In this document: positions 55,096-63,795 of the stretch, piece by piece
Layout of the letters: every line of letters begins with the position of its first letter
Numbering within the stretch: the first letter of the stretch is position 1
Source: Opitutaceae bacterium
GTDB taxonomy: Bacteria > Verrucomicrobiota > Verrucomicrobiia > Opitutales > Opitutaceae
Direction: 5' to 3'
Length of the DNA: 64,000 nt
NCBI GenBank assembly: GCA_028691845.1
Contig: JAQUYL010000010.1
Coordinates: 1 to 64,000, forward strand
Program-made: the position numbers and the translations under genes
Notes under the pieces: generated by a model
What the model was told of the DNA's origin: nothing
Databases searched by the model: none
Seen by the model: the letters and a program-made list of their open reading frames with translations, nothing else

Positions 55096-56169
55096 ATGAT
55101 GCGCAGCCTTCTTCTTTTCCTGGCTCTGGCTTGGGGCGGCCTCCTGCTGGCGGCGGAGCCCGTTCCCCCACCCGCAGCGGAACTGAGCGTCAGTGACGCC
55201 ATCATCCTGGGAACAATCGAGGGGGTGACCGAGTATTTGCCGGTATCGTCCACCGGGCACCTGATCATCGCGAACACGGCGCTGCATCTTGGAAATGGGG
55301 CGCAGCTCAGAAACGCCGCCGGCCAGCCGTTGTGGTACAAGCCGCCCGTCTTCGCCCGCGAGGCAGGACTTCCCCTTTCCTTCAAGCAGCGAGCTCTTGA
55401 CTGGATGGGACTGGAGCCGGCTATGGACGACCCCCAAGGCGTGCCTCTCACACTAAAACTAGCGGCTGACTCCTACACTGTCATCATCCAGTTTGGTGCC
55501 ATCGCCGCCGTGGCCGTGCTTTATTGGTCACAATTCATGGCGATGCTGCGCGGCTTGCTGGGGCGCGATCGACCCGGACTGCGCTTGCTCGTGAATCTCG
55601 CCATTGCCTTTCTGCCGGCGGCTGTGGTGGGCCTGTTGCTTCACGACTGGATCGACGCGCATCTGTTTTCGGTGCGCGCAGTCATCGCCGCCCAGATCGC
55701 CGGGGCGGGCTTGATGTGGTGGGTGGAACGCTGGCGGCAGCGCCGGGCGGCGACGGGACAACCGGGGCTCGCGCTCGAAAAGCTCTCCGCCAGGCAGTCG
55801 GTAGGCATCGGGCTTCTGCAATGCGTGGCCTTATGGCCGGGCACCAGCCGATCGATGATGACAATTGTCGGCGGCTATGCCGCCGGTCTTGAACCGCGCC
55901 GGGCGGCGGAGTTCAGCTTCCTGCTGGGTTTTGTCACGCTGTCTGCAGCCGCGTTGTTCAAAAGCTGGACGGATGGAGCTGCCATGATTGAGGTCTTTGG
56001 CTGGCCGCATGTCCTTCTCGGTTGTGCAGTAGCGGCGGTGGTCGCGGCCGTCTGCGTCAGATTCCTGATCACCTGGCTGACCCGTCACGGACTGATGATT
56101 TTTGTATGGTATCGCCTGGGTGTGGCGGCTGTGCTGGGGGTTCTGCTGGCCGTCGGCTACCTCCATTGA
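55096..56169 (+). CDS. uppP: Undecaprenyl-diphosphatase with large insertion
   Basis: Recycles the undecaprenyl lipid carrier for cell-wall and LPS synthesis. The BacA/UppP signatures are EGVTEYLPVSSTGHLII (catalytic Glu/Ser/His region) and ALWPGTSRSMMTIVGG; about seven to eight helices follow. At 357 residues it is some 80 longer than E. coli UppP. The excess is an N-terminal signal-like segment (MRSLLLFLALAWGGLLLAA) and about 60 residues between the first motif and ADSYTVIIQFGAI. An ATGATG start at 55096 gives two equivalent choices. Confidence 0.93.
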   Translation: MMRSLLLFLALAWGGLLLAAEPVPPPAAELSVSDAIILGTIEGVTEYLPVSSTGHLIIANTALHLGNGAQLRNAAGQPLWYKPPVFAREAGLPLSFKQRALDWMGLEPAMDDPQGVPLTLKLAADSYTVIIQFGAIAAVAVLYWSQFMAMLRGLLGRDRPGLRLLVNLAIAFLPAAVVGLLLHDWIDAHLFSVRAVIAAQIAGAGLMWWVERWRQRRAATGQPGLALEKLSARQSVGIGLLQCVALWPGTSRSMMTIVGGYAAGLEPRRAAEFSFLLGFVTLSAAALFKSWTDGAAMIEVFGWPHVLLGCAVAAVVAAVCVRFLITWLTRHGLMIFVWYRLGVAAVLGVLLAVGYLH

Positions 56170-56277
56170 CGAACGGAGCGCTTGACGCAGACTTTATCAC
56201 CTCTTTACTCGTTCACTTTTCGCACCTTTAACGGCGAGGCTCTCGCCATCGTCACACACTCATAAAACACCACTTCC

Positions 56278-56457
56278 ATGGCCAATCCGAAACGCAAGCA
56301 GTCCAAACGCCGCAGTGCTAACCGGCGTGCTGCCAACGCCTTCAAGGCTCCCGAGCTCTCCAAAGACCCCACCGATGGGGGTGTTTGCCGCCCCCACCGC
56401 GTCAACCCGAAGACCGGCATGTATCGCGGCCGGCAGGTTCTCGACGTGCAGGTATAG
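56278..56457 (+). CDS. rpmF: 50S ribosomal protein L32
   Basis: A 59-residue ribosomal protein, MANPKRKQSKRRSANRRAAN, followed by CRPHRVNPKTGMYRGRQV. It precedes plsX and fabH, the standard bacterial rpmF-plsX-fabH order. Of the zinc-ribbon cysteines only one (Cys37) is left, as in many zinc-free L32 forms. It ends at TAG 56455-56457, and the plsX frame continues in phase directly after this stop. Confidence 0.95.
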   Translation: MANPKRKQSKRRSANRRAANAFKAPELSKDPTDGGVCRPHRVNPKTGMYRGRQVLDVQV

Positions 56458-56484
56458 CGCGCTTGCCCGCGGCTCCTTCACGCC

Positions 56485-57555
56485 ATCAACCCCGAAGCGG
56501 TCAGTCCATTTCAGGCTCAGGCGCGTATCGCTGTTGATGCGATGGGCGGGGACCTAGGTCCGTCCGAAATAGTGGAGGCGGTCAAACTCGTTCTGACTTC
56601 GGGCGAGGAAATCGATCCAATCTTGCTGGTGGGCGAGCAAAGCGTTCTCCAGCCGCTGGTGAAGAAGGCCGGCTTGCAAACAGGAGACCGGCTCAACCTC
56701 GTCCAAGCCTCCGAAGTCATCACCATGGACGACAAACCCCTTCAGGCGTTGAAGCGAAAGAAGGACGCGTCGATGGTGCGCGCCTTGGAACTCGTCAAGG
56801 CCGGCGAGGCAAGCGTCGTCGTCAGCTGCGGCAACACCGGGGCACTGATGGCCGGCGGCACGCTGAAGCTCCGCCCCATGCCTGGCATCGACCGCCCGGC
56901 TCTCGCGGCCATCGTTCCGCGTGAGAACGGTTTTTTTGTTCTCATTGATGCGGGCGCCAATCCCGAACCGACGGCCGAACATCTCATGCACAACGCCATC
57001 CTGGGTGCCAATTATGCCCGGGTTGTGGTCGGCGCCGATTCTCCCCGCGTCGGCCTCCTGACCATTGGCACCGAGGAGGGCAAGGGAAACACGCTGGTGG
57101 CTGAAACCAACGAACTGCTCAAAAGACTGGGCTCCCTCATCAATTATGTCGGCCCGATCGAGGGCTTTCAGGTGTTCCGCGACCAGGTCGACGTGGTGGT
57201 GTGCGACGGCTTCGTCGGCAACACCCTGGTGAAGACCTGGGAATCGCTGGCCACTTTCATCAATGGGATGATTCGCGAGGAACTGACGAGCTCGCCGATA
57301 CGGAAAGCAGGCGCCTTCCTCGCCCAAGGCGCTTTCCGCTCGCTCAAGTCGCGTCTGAATCCCGACCGGTATGGAGGCGCCCCGTTGCTCGGCCTGCGGG
57401 GCAATGTCCTGAAGGCGCACGGTTCCAGCAGCCGGCACGCCATTGCCAGCGCCATCCGGGCCGCCGAGAAAATCATTCGCAAGGATCTCTATCAACACAC
57501 GGAGGCCGACCTAGCCCGAGTCCATGACTTGCTGCTCGCTCCCTCCGCAACCTGA
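56485..57555 (+). CDS. plsX: Phosphate acyltransferase PlsX, unusual start
   Basis: Makes acyl-phosphate from acyl-ACP for phospholipid synthesis. The conserved text begins ARIAVDAMGGDLGPSEIVEA and continues SVVVSCGNTGALMAGGTL, DAGANPEPTAEHLMHNA and GLLTIGTEEGKGN. The first ATG in frame (56542) lies inside the conserved IAVDAMGGD strand and would remove it. Between the rpmF TAG and that ATG there is no in-frame ATG, GTG or TTG. I placed the start at ATC 56485 (reading INPEAVSPFQ) as the likeliest counterpart of a normal start; this choice is uncertain. fabH follows by 17 bases. Confidence 0.85.
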   Translation: MNPEAVSPFQAQARIAVDAMGGDLGPSEIVEAVKLVLTSGEEIDPILLVGEQSVLQPLVKKAGLQTGDRLNLVQASEVITMDDKPLQALKRKKDASMVRALELVKAGEASVVVSCGNTGALMAGGTLKLRPMPGIDRPALAAIVPRENGFFVLIDAGANPEPTAEHLMHNAILGANYARVVVGADSPRVGLLTIGTEEGKGNTLVAETNELLKRLGSLINYVGPIEGFQVFRDQVDVVVCDGFVGNTLVKTWESLATFINGMIREELTSSPIRKAGAFLAQGAFRSLKSRLNPDRYGGAPLLGLRGNVLKAHGSSSRHAIASAIRAAEKIIRKDLYQHTEADLARVHDLLLAPSAT

Positions 57556-57572
57556 ACTTTCCCTCCCCTTCT

Positions 57573-58559
57573 ATGGCTTCTGTAGTCATCACTGGAGTCG
57601 GCTCCTACGCTCCGAATAAGATACTGACTAATAGCGACCTATCCAAGATCGTCGATACCACCGATCAGTGGATTTGCGAGCGCACCGGCATCAAGGAGCG
57701 GCATATAGCTGGAGACGACGAGGCATGCTCCGATCTTGCGATCAAGGCCGCAATCGCCGCCCTCGCTGACGCCAATGTCAAACCCGGCGAGATCGACCTG
57801 CTCATCGTTGCCACCTGTTCGGGGGACATGCCACTGCCGTCGACCGCCTGTCTTGTGCAACATCGCCTCGGGATCCCTGCGCATGCCACCAGTTTCGACA
57901 TCGCCGCAGCTTGCTCGGGCTTCCTATACGCGATGGAGATCGCCTACGGCCAGATCCTGACCAACCGCTATAAGTGCGCCCTGATCATCGGCGCGGAAAA
58001 ACTTTCCGCCCTCACCGACTGGACCGACCGCACGACCTGCGTGCTGTTTGGCGATGGCGCCGGCGCCGCGGTACTGCGCAAGGTCGACCAAAGCGGAATC
58101 GGCATCATCGGCTCCGATCTTGGCGCCGATGGCCAATTTGTGGACAAGCTTTGTGTGCCCGCCGGCGGAAGTCGCAAGCCGGCCTCGGCCCAGACCGTGG
58201 CGGATCGCGCCCACTTTATTCGCATGAACGGCCGCGAAGTCTTCAAAAGCGCCGTCCGGGTGATGGATCAGGTGGCCCGCGAAATGCTGGAACAACACCA
58301 TCTCACGGCTGACCAAATTGACCTTGTGATTCCGCATCAGGCCAACCGCCGCATCATCGAGTCTTTATCCCAAAGCCTAAAGATTCCGCTCGATCGTTTT
58401 TACATCAACCTCGACCGCTACGGCAACACGTCCGCCGCCTCCATCCCCATCGCCCTCGCCGAGGCCCGGCGCTTCGGTCGCATCAAGCCAGGTCAGATCA
58501 CCCTCCTGATAGCCTTCGGCGCCGGCTTGACCTATGGCTCCGCTCTCATTCGATGGTAA
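57573..58559 (+). CDS. fabH: 3-oxoacyl-ACP synthase III
   Basis: Starts fatty-acid synthesis by condensing acetyl-CoA with malonyl-ACP. The 328-residue protein carries the catalytic triad Cys114 (DIAAACSGFLYA), His255 (VIPHQANRRI) and Asn285 (YGNTSAAS), plus the N-terminal DQWICERTGIKERHI. Its stop overlaps the start of the bamD-like gene (ATGGTAA). Confidence 0.97.
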   Translation: MASVVITGVGSYAPNKILTNSDLSKIVDTTDQWICERTGIKERHIAGDDEACSDLAIKAAIAALADANVKPGEIDLLIVATCSGDMPLPSTACLVQHRLGIPAHATSFDIAAACSGFLYAMEIAYGQILTNRYKCALIIGAEKLSALTDWTDRTTCVLFGDGAGAAVLRKVDQSGIGIIGSDLGADGQFVDKLCVPAGGSRKPASAQTVADRAHFIRMNGREVFKSAVRVMDQVAREMLEQHHLTADQIDLVIPHQANRRIIESLSQSLKIPLDRFYINLDRYGNTSAASIPIALAEARRFGRIKPGQITLLIAFGAGLTYGSALIRW

Positions 58560-59605
58560 CCGACCGTGTCATGCGTCATTATCCGTTCCTCCTCCTGGTT
58601 GCCCTAACCTGTCTGCTCTTCGGCCCTGCCCGGCTGGCTGCCGATCTTGTCTGGTCACCCCAAACCGGCTGGCGCATCGAGGGCGGCGTGCTTACCGGCC
58701 TGACCGGCAATGAGGCCCGCACCGCGCTCGATCTGATGAACAAGGCCCGCTCGGCCGAGGACGCCGGCTCCCTGCGCCGCGCGATCCGGGCCTACACCAA
58801 GGTGACGAAGAAATACCCCAATTCCATCTACGCGCCCGAGGCGTTCTTCCGGATTGGAATGCTGCGCGAGAAGCGCCATCAGTATTTCAAGGCCTTCGAT
58901 GCCCTTCAGGAGCTGGTGCGCAAATATCCGAGTTCGGAAAAATTCAGTCAGGTCATCGCCGAGCAATACCGCATCGCCAACCTGCTCCTCGAGGGGAAGC
59001 GCAACTATATGTGGGGCATCATCCCGGGATTCCGCGATCGATCCAAGGCCGTCGATTTTTACGAGCAGATCATCACCAACGCCCCCTACAGCGACTACGC
59101 CTCCCTGTCCCTCATGAACGCTGCGCGGGCCCACCAGATCCTTGGCAACCCCGAGGAGGCCATCGATGTGCTCGACCGCATGATTAATTTCTACCCCAAG
59201 AGCGTTCTGACCCCCGATGCCTATCTCAAGCTGGCGCAGACGCACGCCTCTCTCGTGGAGGGCGCCTACTACGATCAGGCGTCCACCAAGGAGGCCATCA
59301 CCTATTACGAGGATTATCTCATTCTCTTCCCGAACGAAGCCGGCGTGGCCACGGCGGAAAAGGGTGTCACAGACATGAAGCGGGTGTTCGCCGAGAGCAA
59401 AATCAAGATCGCGGATTTCTATTACCTCAAACGCTCGAATTTCAAGGCCGCACGCGTCTTCTATAACGAAGCCATCACGATTTTCCCTGACTCGGACGTT
59501 GCCGCGAATGCGAAACAGCGCCTCGCCGAAATCGACGCCCGGGAGCAGAAGCTCACCACCACCCCGGCCCCCGAGAAAAAGAAAAAGCGCTTCCTGCTTT
59601 TCTAG
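58553..59605 (+). CDS. BamD-like outer-membrane assembly protein (TPR)
   Basis: A 350-residue exported protein: MRHYPFLLLVALTCLLFGP is a signal peptide (from the second methionine at 58571). It is followed by tetratricopeptide repeats (SLRRAIRAYTKVTKKYPNS, FKAFDALQELVRKYPSSEKF, PEEAIDVLDRMINFYPKS, TYYEDYLILFPNEA). The arrangement matches BamD/YfiO; a clean lipobox with cysteine is not obvious (LVALTC is weak), and the protein is about 100 residues longer than E. coli BamD. It overlaps fabH and precedes the lptE-like gene. The start could be 58553 or 58571. Confidence 0.75.
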   Translation: MVTDRVMRHYPFLLLVALTCLLFGPARLAADLVWSPQTGWRIEGGVLTGLTGNEARTALDLMNKARSAEDAGSLRRAIRAYTKVTKKYPNSIYAPEAFFRIGMLREKRHQYFKAFDALQELVRKYPSSEKFSQVIAEQYRIANLLLEGKRNYMWGIIPGFRDRSKAVDFYEQIITNAPYSDYASLSLMNAARAHQILGNPEEAIDVLDRMINFYPKSVLTPDAYLKLAQTHASLVEGAYYDQASTKEAITYYEDYLILFPNEAGVATAEKGVTDMKRVFAESKIKIADFYYLKRSNFKAARVFYNEAITIFPDSDVAANAKQRLAEIDAREQKLTTTPAPEKKKKRFLLF

Positions 59606-59642
59606 GCAACCCCTGACCGGACATGGGAGCGCGGTTCTACGC

Positions 59643-60155
59643 ATGAGGCGGATGTTGCAGCAAGGCGCCCTCTGGATCGGCCTGTTAATCCTGGCCGGCT
59701 GTTCGCACTATAAGCTCGGCACCGGGGCGCCCCGCTCCTTCTCCACCCTCTACATCCCGCCCGTCGTCGCACGGGCCCTCCTGCCCCAGGCGGCGGCCCT
59801 CGTGAGCACACAGGTGCGCGAAGCCTTCCTGCGCGACGGCCGGGTGACGGTGGTCAATTCCGCCGACGCGGCGGACGCCACGCTGCAAATCGATCTCGAA
59901 CGCTATGACCGGGAGACAGCCGTGGCGCGCTCCGATGACACCGGCCTGGCCCGCAAACTTGACGTCCGCCTGTACGCCTCGTGCACCCTGCTGGATCTCC
60001 GTTCGCGGCAGACCCTTTTTACCCGCCGTCCGGTGGTCGCCACCCGCGGCGTCTTTGCCGACAGCGGCCAGCTGCAAGCTGAATACCAGGCGCTGCCCCT
60101 GCTGGCTCAGGATCTGTCGGGCCAGATCGTCCACGCGGTGCTCGACACCTGGTGA
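59643..60155 (+). CDS. LptE-like LPS-assembly lipoprotein
   Basis: A 170-residue lipoprotein with the signal and lipobox LLILAGC (Cys20), then HYKLGTGAPRSFSTLYIPPV, VSTQVREAFLRDGRVTVV and DATLQIDLERYDRETAVA, the pattern of LptE / DUF-type LPS-assembly lipoproteins. LptE plugs the LptD barrel in the outer membrane. It lies 37 bases after the bamD-like gene. Family assignment by eye. Confidence 0.78.
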   Translation: MRRMLQQGALWIGLLILAGCSHYKLGTGAPRSFSTLYIPPVVARALLPQAAALVSTQVREAFLRDGRVTVVNSADAADATLQIDLERYDRETAVARSDDTGLARKLDVRLYASCTLLDLRSRQTLFTRRPVVATRGVFADSGQLQAEYQALPLLAQDLSGQIVHAVLDTW

Positions 60156-60230
60156 CCCTTCCGCCGGCTGCTGGCCCGTCCGCGGAAATGCTCCCCCTTC
60201 CCATCGGCCGCGTCCGGGATTTTCCTGCTT

Positions 60231-60260
60231 CCCCTTTTTCGCGTCTTTGCGTGTGATTCG
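60231..60260. repeat. Degenerate CGCGTCTTTGCGTG-type repeat before rpe
   Basis: CCCCTTTTTCGCGTCTTTGC followed by GTGTGATTCG just upstream of rpe is a short quasi-tandem of (T)GCGT units of a kind seen elsewhere in this window (34.8 kb, 27.86 kb). It has no coding role and is directly before the rpe start at 60267. Confidence 0.4.
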
Positions 60261-60266
60261 ACGGCA

Positions 60267-60932
60267 ATGGCAACGCATGCTCCCATCCTCTCTCCCTCTC
60301 TTCTCGCTGGTGACCATGCCGCCCTGGCCGAAAGCGCCATGGTGGTCGAGCAGCTCGGCCTGCCATGGCTGCACCTCGACCTTATGGACGGCCACTTCGT
60401 GCCGAACCTGACGTTCGGCCCCGAGACGCTCGCGGCGCTGCGCCGGCGGGGGTTGAAGCTTTTTTTCGACACCCACCTCATGCTGACGGAACCGCACCGC
60501 TACATTGAGCCCTTTGCCAAGGCTGGCGCCAACCTCATCAGCATTCATATCGAACCGGCCTACGATCATGCCGCCGTCCTCCGGCGCATCCGGGAGCTCG
60601 GCTGCAAGTGCGGCATCGTGCTCAATCCCGGGACGCCCGCCGCTGCCATTGAACCACACTTGAGCCTCGTCGATCTTGTCCTGGTGATGACGGTGCAGCC
60701 CGGGTTCGGCGGCCAGTCATTCCGGCGCGACATGCTGCCCAAGCTGACCCAAATCGATGCGTGGCGCCACGAACGCGGACTGAATTTCCGCCTCGAAGTC
60801 GATGGCGGCATCGATCTCTCCACCGCACGGGAATGCCGGTCCGCAGGCGCCGACACATTCGTGGCGGGAACCTCGTTCTTCCGCGCCCCAGACACACGCG
60901 CTTTCGCCGCTGAGTTCGCCGAGATCGCCTGA
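60267..60932 (+). CDS. rpe: Ribulose-phosphate 3-epimerase
   Basis: Interconverts ribulose-5-phosphate and xylulose-5-phosphate in the pentose-phosphate pathway. The 221-residue TIM barrel has ILSPSLLAGDHAALAE, WLHLDLMDGHFVPNLTFGP (metal-binding His and Asp), HLMLTEPHRYI, VMTVQPGFGGQSF and LEVDGGIDLSTA. Full length and intact. Confidence 0.97.
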   Translation: MATHAPILSPSLLAGDHAALAESAMVVEQLGLPWLHLDLMDGHFVPNLTFGPETLAALRRRGLKLFFDTHLMLTEPHRYIEPFAKAGANLISIHIEPAYDHAAVLRRIRELGCKCGIVLNPGTPAAAIEPHLSLVDLVLVMTVQPGFGGQSFRRDMLPKLTQIDAWRHERGLNFRLEVDGGIDLSTARECRSAGADTFVAGTSFFRAPDTRAFAAEFAEIA

Positions 60933-60954
60933 CCGACCCCACTGACAGCGCGAC

Positions 60955-60979
60955 GGCCCGCCCCTATGCGGGCCTTTCT
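60955..60979 (+). terminator. Rho-independent terminator after rpe
   Basis: GGCCCGC at 60955-60961 pairs with GCGGGCC at 60968-60974 over a 6-base loop, followed by TTTCT. It lies 22 bases past the rpe stop. Confidence 0.75.
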
Positions 60980-61022
60980 GCAGCCGCAAGGACGGCTGGT
61001 TGCGCCGCGAGGCCGGTTTCCG

Positions 61023-62039
61023 TCACCGCCATCCGAACAGCTGCTGCAGCACCACTTCGAGATCGGACCCCGGCACGTTCTGACCGCGGCGCTGCCGCAC
61101 CAGCGATTTGCAGCGGTAGGCCCGCAGCAGGGCTGAATCGACTTCAACAACCTGGGGGGAGCCGGACTTCAATCCTGCGACATCGGGAGCAGACAGCGGC
61201 GTCCAGGCGAACGGAATCCCGGTCCAGTTGCACTCAATCTCCCATCCTGCCACGAGACCGGTCGGCATCGGTTTGCGCAGCAGTGTTGGATAGCGCCGGA
61301 TAAAGTCCGGCACGCGTATCGTGGAGATGCGCACCCGCACCGCCGGCTTCATGTTGTCGAGATACTGCTGGAAATCCGTGCCGCGGCCGGAACGAAACTG
61401 ACGGAACCAGTCGAGTCCATCAAAGCCCATCAGGTTCATCCCATTCCATGGGCCGTGCTCGTTTGGGCTGCCGAATTTCTTCCAATTATACCAGCCTTGG
61501 AAATCGCGCGTAACCATGAGGCCGATCTCAAAATGCAGGTGTGCCCGGGCCCGCGGGATGGAATAGCCTCCGGCGGTATGTCCCATCACGCCGATGACCT
61601 GGCCGGCGCTGACCCGCACTCCGGGACGGATGCCGATCTCGACGCTCCGCAAATGTGCATAAAGCGTATAGACAGCGGGCGTAACCTCCGTGTGCTCGAT
61701 GACGAGATAGCGTCCATAGCTGCTTTTGCCGGCCCGGTTGTTGACGTGGCGAACTATCCCCGCCATCGCGGCGGAAACCCTGTCGAGCGGCTCACCGCGA
61801 ACGTCGCGCTGCAGCGGCTTGAGATCGATCCCCTCGTGGAATTGGATGCCGCCGCTGCGCACGCAGCCAAACAGGCCGGACTCGGTCTCGCCCGAGGCCG
61901 TCGACTGCACGAAGTTTTGGATTTGTTTACCCTGCGCTGGCGCCTGATTGGGCACGGGCCAGACAAACTCGAATCGTTCGGCCGGCAACGCATTCGCGGA
62001 AAGGAGGAGACCAAGCAAGACGGGCAGAAGTAAGCGCAC
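61023..62039 (-). CDS. M23-family (LytM/lysostaphin-type) metallopeptidase
   Basis: A 338-residue exported peptidoglycan peptidase or its regulator. The signal peptide is MRLLLPVLLGLLLSANALPA. The peptidase domain has HEGIDLK (zinc His and Asp), GRYLVIEHTEVTPAVYTLYAHL and HLHFEIG (HxH zinc motif), so all ligands are present. The 140-residue C-terminal part (FDGLDWFRQFRSGRGTDF onward) is not recognised. It begins 15 bases after the stop of the lipoprotein gene upstream. Confidence 0.9.
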   Translation of the reverse strand: MRLLLPVLLGLLLSANALPAERFEFVWPVPNQAPAQGKQIQNFVQSTASGETESGLFGCVRSGGIQFHEGIDLKPLQRDVRGEPLDRVSAAMAGIVRHVNNRAGKSSYGRYLVIEHTEVTPAVYTLYAHLRSVEIGIRPGVRVSAGQVIGVMGHTAGGYSIPRARAHLHFEIGLMVTRDFQGWYNWKKFGSPNEHGPWNGMNLMGFDGLDWFRQFRSGRGTDFQQYLDNMKPAVRVRISTIRVPDFIRRYPTLLRKPMPTGLVAGWEIECNWTGIPFAWTPLSAPDVAGLKSGSPQVVEVDSALLRAYRCKSLVRQRRGQNVPGSDLEVVLQQLFGWR

Positions 62040-62054
62040 AGGTGGAATGGTTAG

Positions 62055-62546
62055 TTATTTTGGGCGACCGACGGCGAGATTCGCCGAAGTTTGCCTAATA
62101 CGCGCAACGAGACTGGGCAATTGCGCATCCGGTATTTCAACAAACATCATGATCGTCCCATCGGGCAAATCCCGGTCGAGGTACTGCGCGCCGATCAGCG
62201 CATCATTAAGCGCAAGCACCAATCGGCGTCCCCTCATCTTCTGGGAAAGCCGGTGGAGATCCCGCGCCGCCACCGAAGTCAGATAGAATTGCAGGCATTG
62301 CCCCAGCTCCGTTTGCCCCACCCCGGCGTTGGCGATGTCATACTCCGTCAGCACGGGTCTGGCCCCGACCGTGATGCTCCCTCCGCGCACCGGCACGCCG
62401 GGCTCGCCGGGGCTGGCCTCCAGGTAAAACCTTGCGTAGAGGGGCGGATGAAGGGGGACGGGGGACTTGCATCCGCTCAATGCCAGGGCAGCAAGGCATG
62501 TAACCGCCCACCGGATTATAACGCAGCGCAAACTCGCGTGGTTCAC
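62055..62546 (-). CDS. Lipoprotein resembling the SecD head subdomain
   Basis: A 163-residue lipoprotein with lipobox ALALSGC (Cys26). The remainder, SITVGARPVLTEYDIANAGV, then QTELGQCLQFYLTSVAARDL and RRLVLALNDALIGAQYLD, resembles the periplasmic head (P1) subdomain of the SecD translocase component, standing alone and lipid-anchored. Function unknown. Its start overlaps the hemW stop by 4 bases and the M23 gene follows, so the three form an operon. Confidence 0.72.
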   Translation of the reverse strand: MNHASLRCVIIRWAVTCLAALALSGCKSPVPLHPPLYARFYLEASPGEPGVPVRGGSITVGARPVLTEYDIANAGVGQTELGQCLQFYLTSVAARDLHRLSQKMRGRRLVLALNDALIGAQYLDRDLPDGTIMMFVEIPDAQLPSLVARIRQTSANLAVGRPK

Positions 62547-63733
62547 GGGATATCCCTTGCGGTTGCGGCAAACGCCTCAAGCATTTCCACCCCCACCGCG
62601 TCGGCAACCAGTCGACCGCGTTTCGTAAGACGGGCCTGCCCGCCGGACTCCAGGAGAAGCAGCCCTTCGTCCTCCAGCCTGCGCAGGCAGGAGACCGCCT
62701 CCGTCCATGGCGCCGCAGGATAGCAGGCCTGCAATGCGGGCACGTTCACCCCGGCATTCATCCGCAGACCGAAAATGATGCTGTCGGCAGCCAGCAATTC
62801 CGGCGTCAGGCGCACCCGGTCGTTCTGCGCCCGCCGGCCGGATGCGATCTGCTCATGCCACAGGGAAAGATCGGGGGGGTTGGCCCCCCGCCAGCCACCG
62901 AACTGCGAGGCGGCAGAGGGGCCGAGCCCGATCCATTCCTCCATACGCCAGGTGTTGAGATTGTGCCGGCAGATGTGCCCCGATCGCGCGAAGTTCGAGA
63001 TCTCGTATTGTGCGTATCCAGCCGCTTCCAGGTAATCCCACGTGCGTTCATAAAAAACCGCCTCCTTTTCGACATCGAGCCTGACGCGGCCTTGCGAGAG
63101 TTTGATCCACAGGGCCGTGTCCTCCTCGAAGGTGAGACAGTAGGTCGAAAGATGATCGGGCCGGAGACGCACTGCCTCGGCCAGGTCCGCACGCCAGGCC
63201 TCTTCGTCCTGTCCAGGCAGGGCGAAAATCAGGTCCAGATTCACGCTGGGAAAGTCGGCGGCCCGCAGCAGATCGTAGGCGCGGTAGATTTGCGCCGGAG
63301 TGTGCCGCCGTCCCAGCGCCTCCAGCAGAGCAGGCTGGAAACTCTGCACCCCCATCGACACGCGGGTCACGCCCAACTCGCGCAGCACCGCTATCCGGTT
63401 GGGGCTCACGGTGGCGGGTGCCAGTTCGACGGTCCATTCGTCCGGTCGCCCGCCGTCGCGGGCCAGCATGACTGCTCCCAGCCGGAGCAGTTGGGCAGGC
63501 TGCAGCAGCCCCGGCGTGCCGCCGCCCCAGAAAGCCGTGGTCGCGCGCCGCGCCCCCCATTCCACCAGCGAGGCCTCCGCCTCCATGCCCTCGAGGTAGC
63601 GCGCCACCGCATTGCCTTTGGGTACGGTCTGGTAGAATGCGCAGAAGTCGCAAGTGCTCGCGCAGAAGGGGACGTGGAAATACACGCCGAGCGGAGGCTC
63701 CGCTTTTGCTTGCCCTGAGGGGAGTTCGACCAT
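62543..63733 (-). CDS. hemW: Radical SAM heme chaperone HemW-like
   Basis: A 396-residue radical SAM protein of the HemN/HemW group. The iron-sulfur motif is FHVPFCASTCDFCAFYQ (CX3CX2C). GGGTPGLLQPAQL, VSMGVQSFQPALLEALGR and DLIFALPGQDEEAW follow, and HICRHNLNTWRMEEWIGLGP matches the HNxxYW region of HemW rather than true HemN. It was long annotated as coproporphyrinogen oxidase. Start ATG 63733; the frame extends 21 codons upstream without conserved content. Confidence 0.92.
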   Translation of the reverse strand: MVELPSGQAKAEPPLGVYFHVPFCASTCDFCAFYQTVPKGNAVARYLEGMEAEASLVEWGARRATTAFWGGGTPGLLQPAQLLRLGAVMLARDGGRPDEWTVELAPATVSPNRIAVLRELGVTRVSMGVQSFQPALLEALGRRHTPAQIYRAYDLLRAADFPSVNLDLIFALPGQDEEAWRADLAEAVRLRPDHLSTYCLTFEEDTALWIKLSQGRVRLDVEKEAVFYERTWDYLEAAGYAQYEISNFARSGHICRHNLNTWRMEEWIGLGPSAASQFGGWRGANPPDLSLWHEQIASGRRAQNDRVRLTPELLAADSIIFGLRMNAGVNVPALQACYPAAPWTEAVSCLRRLEDEGLLLLESGGQARLTKRGRLVADAVGVEMLEAFAATARDIP

Positions 63734-63795
63734 TACAAGACGCGCTAGATAATTTTCCGCCAACGGCCTGCGCGGCCGCCGCCATTTCTTACACA

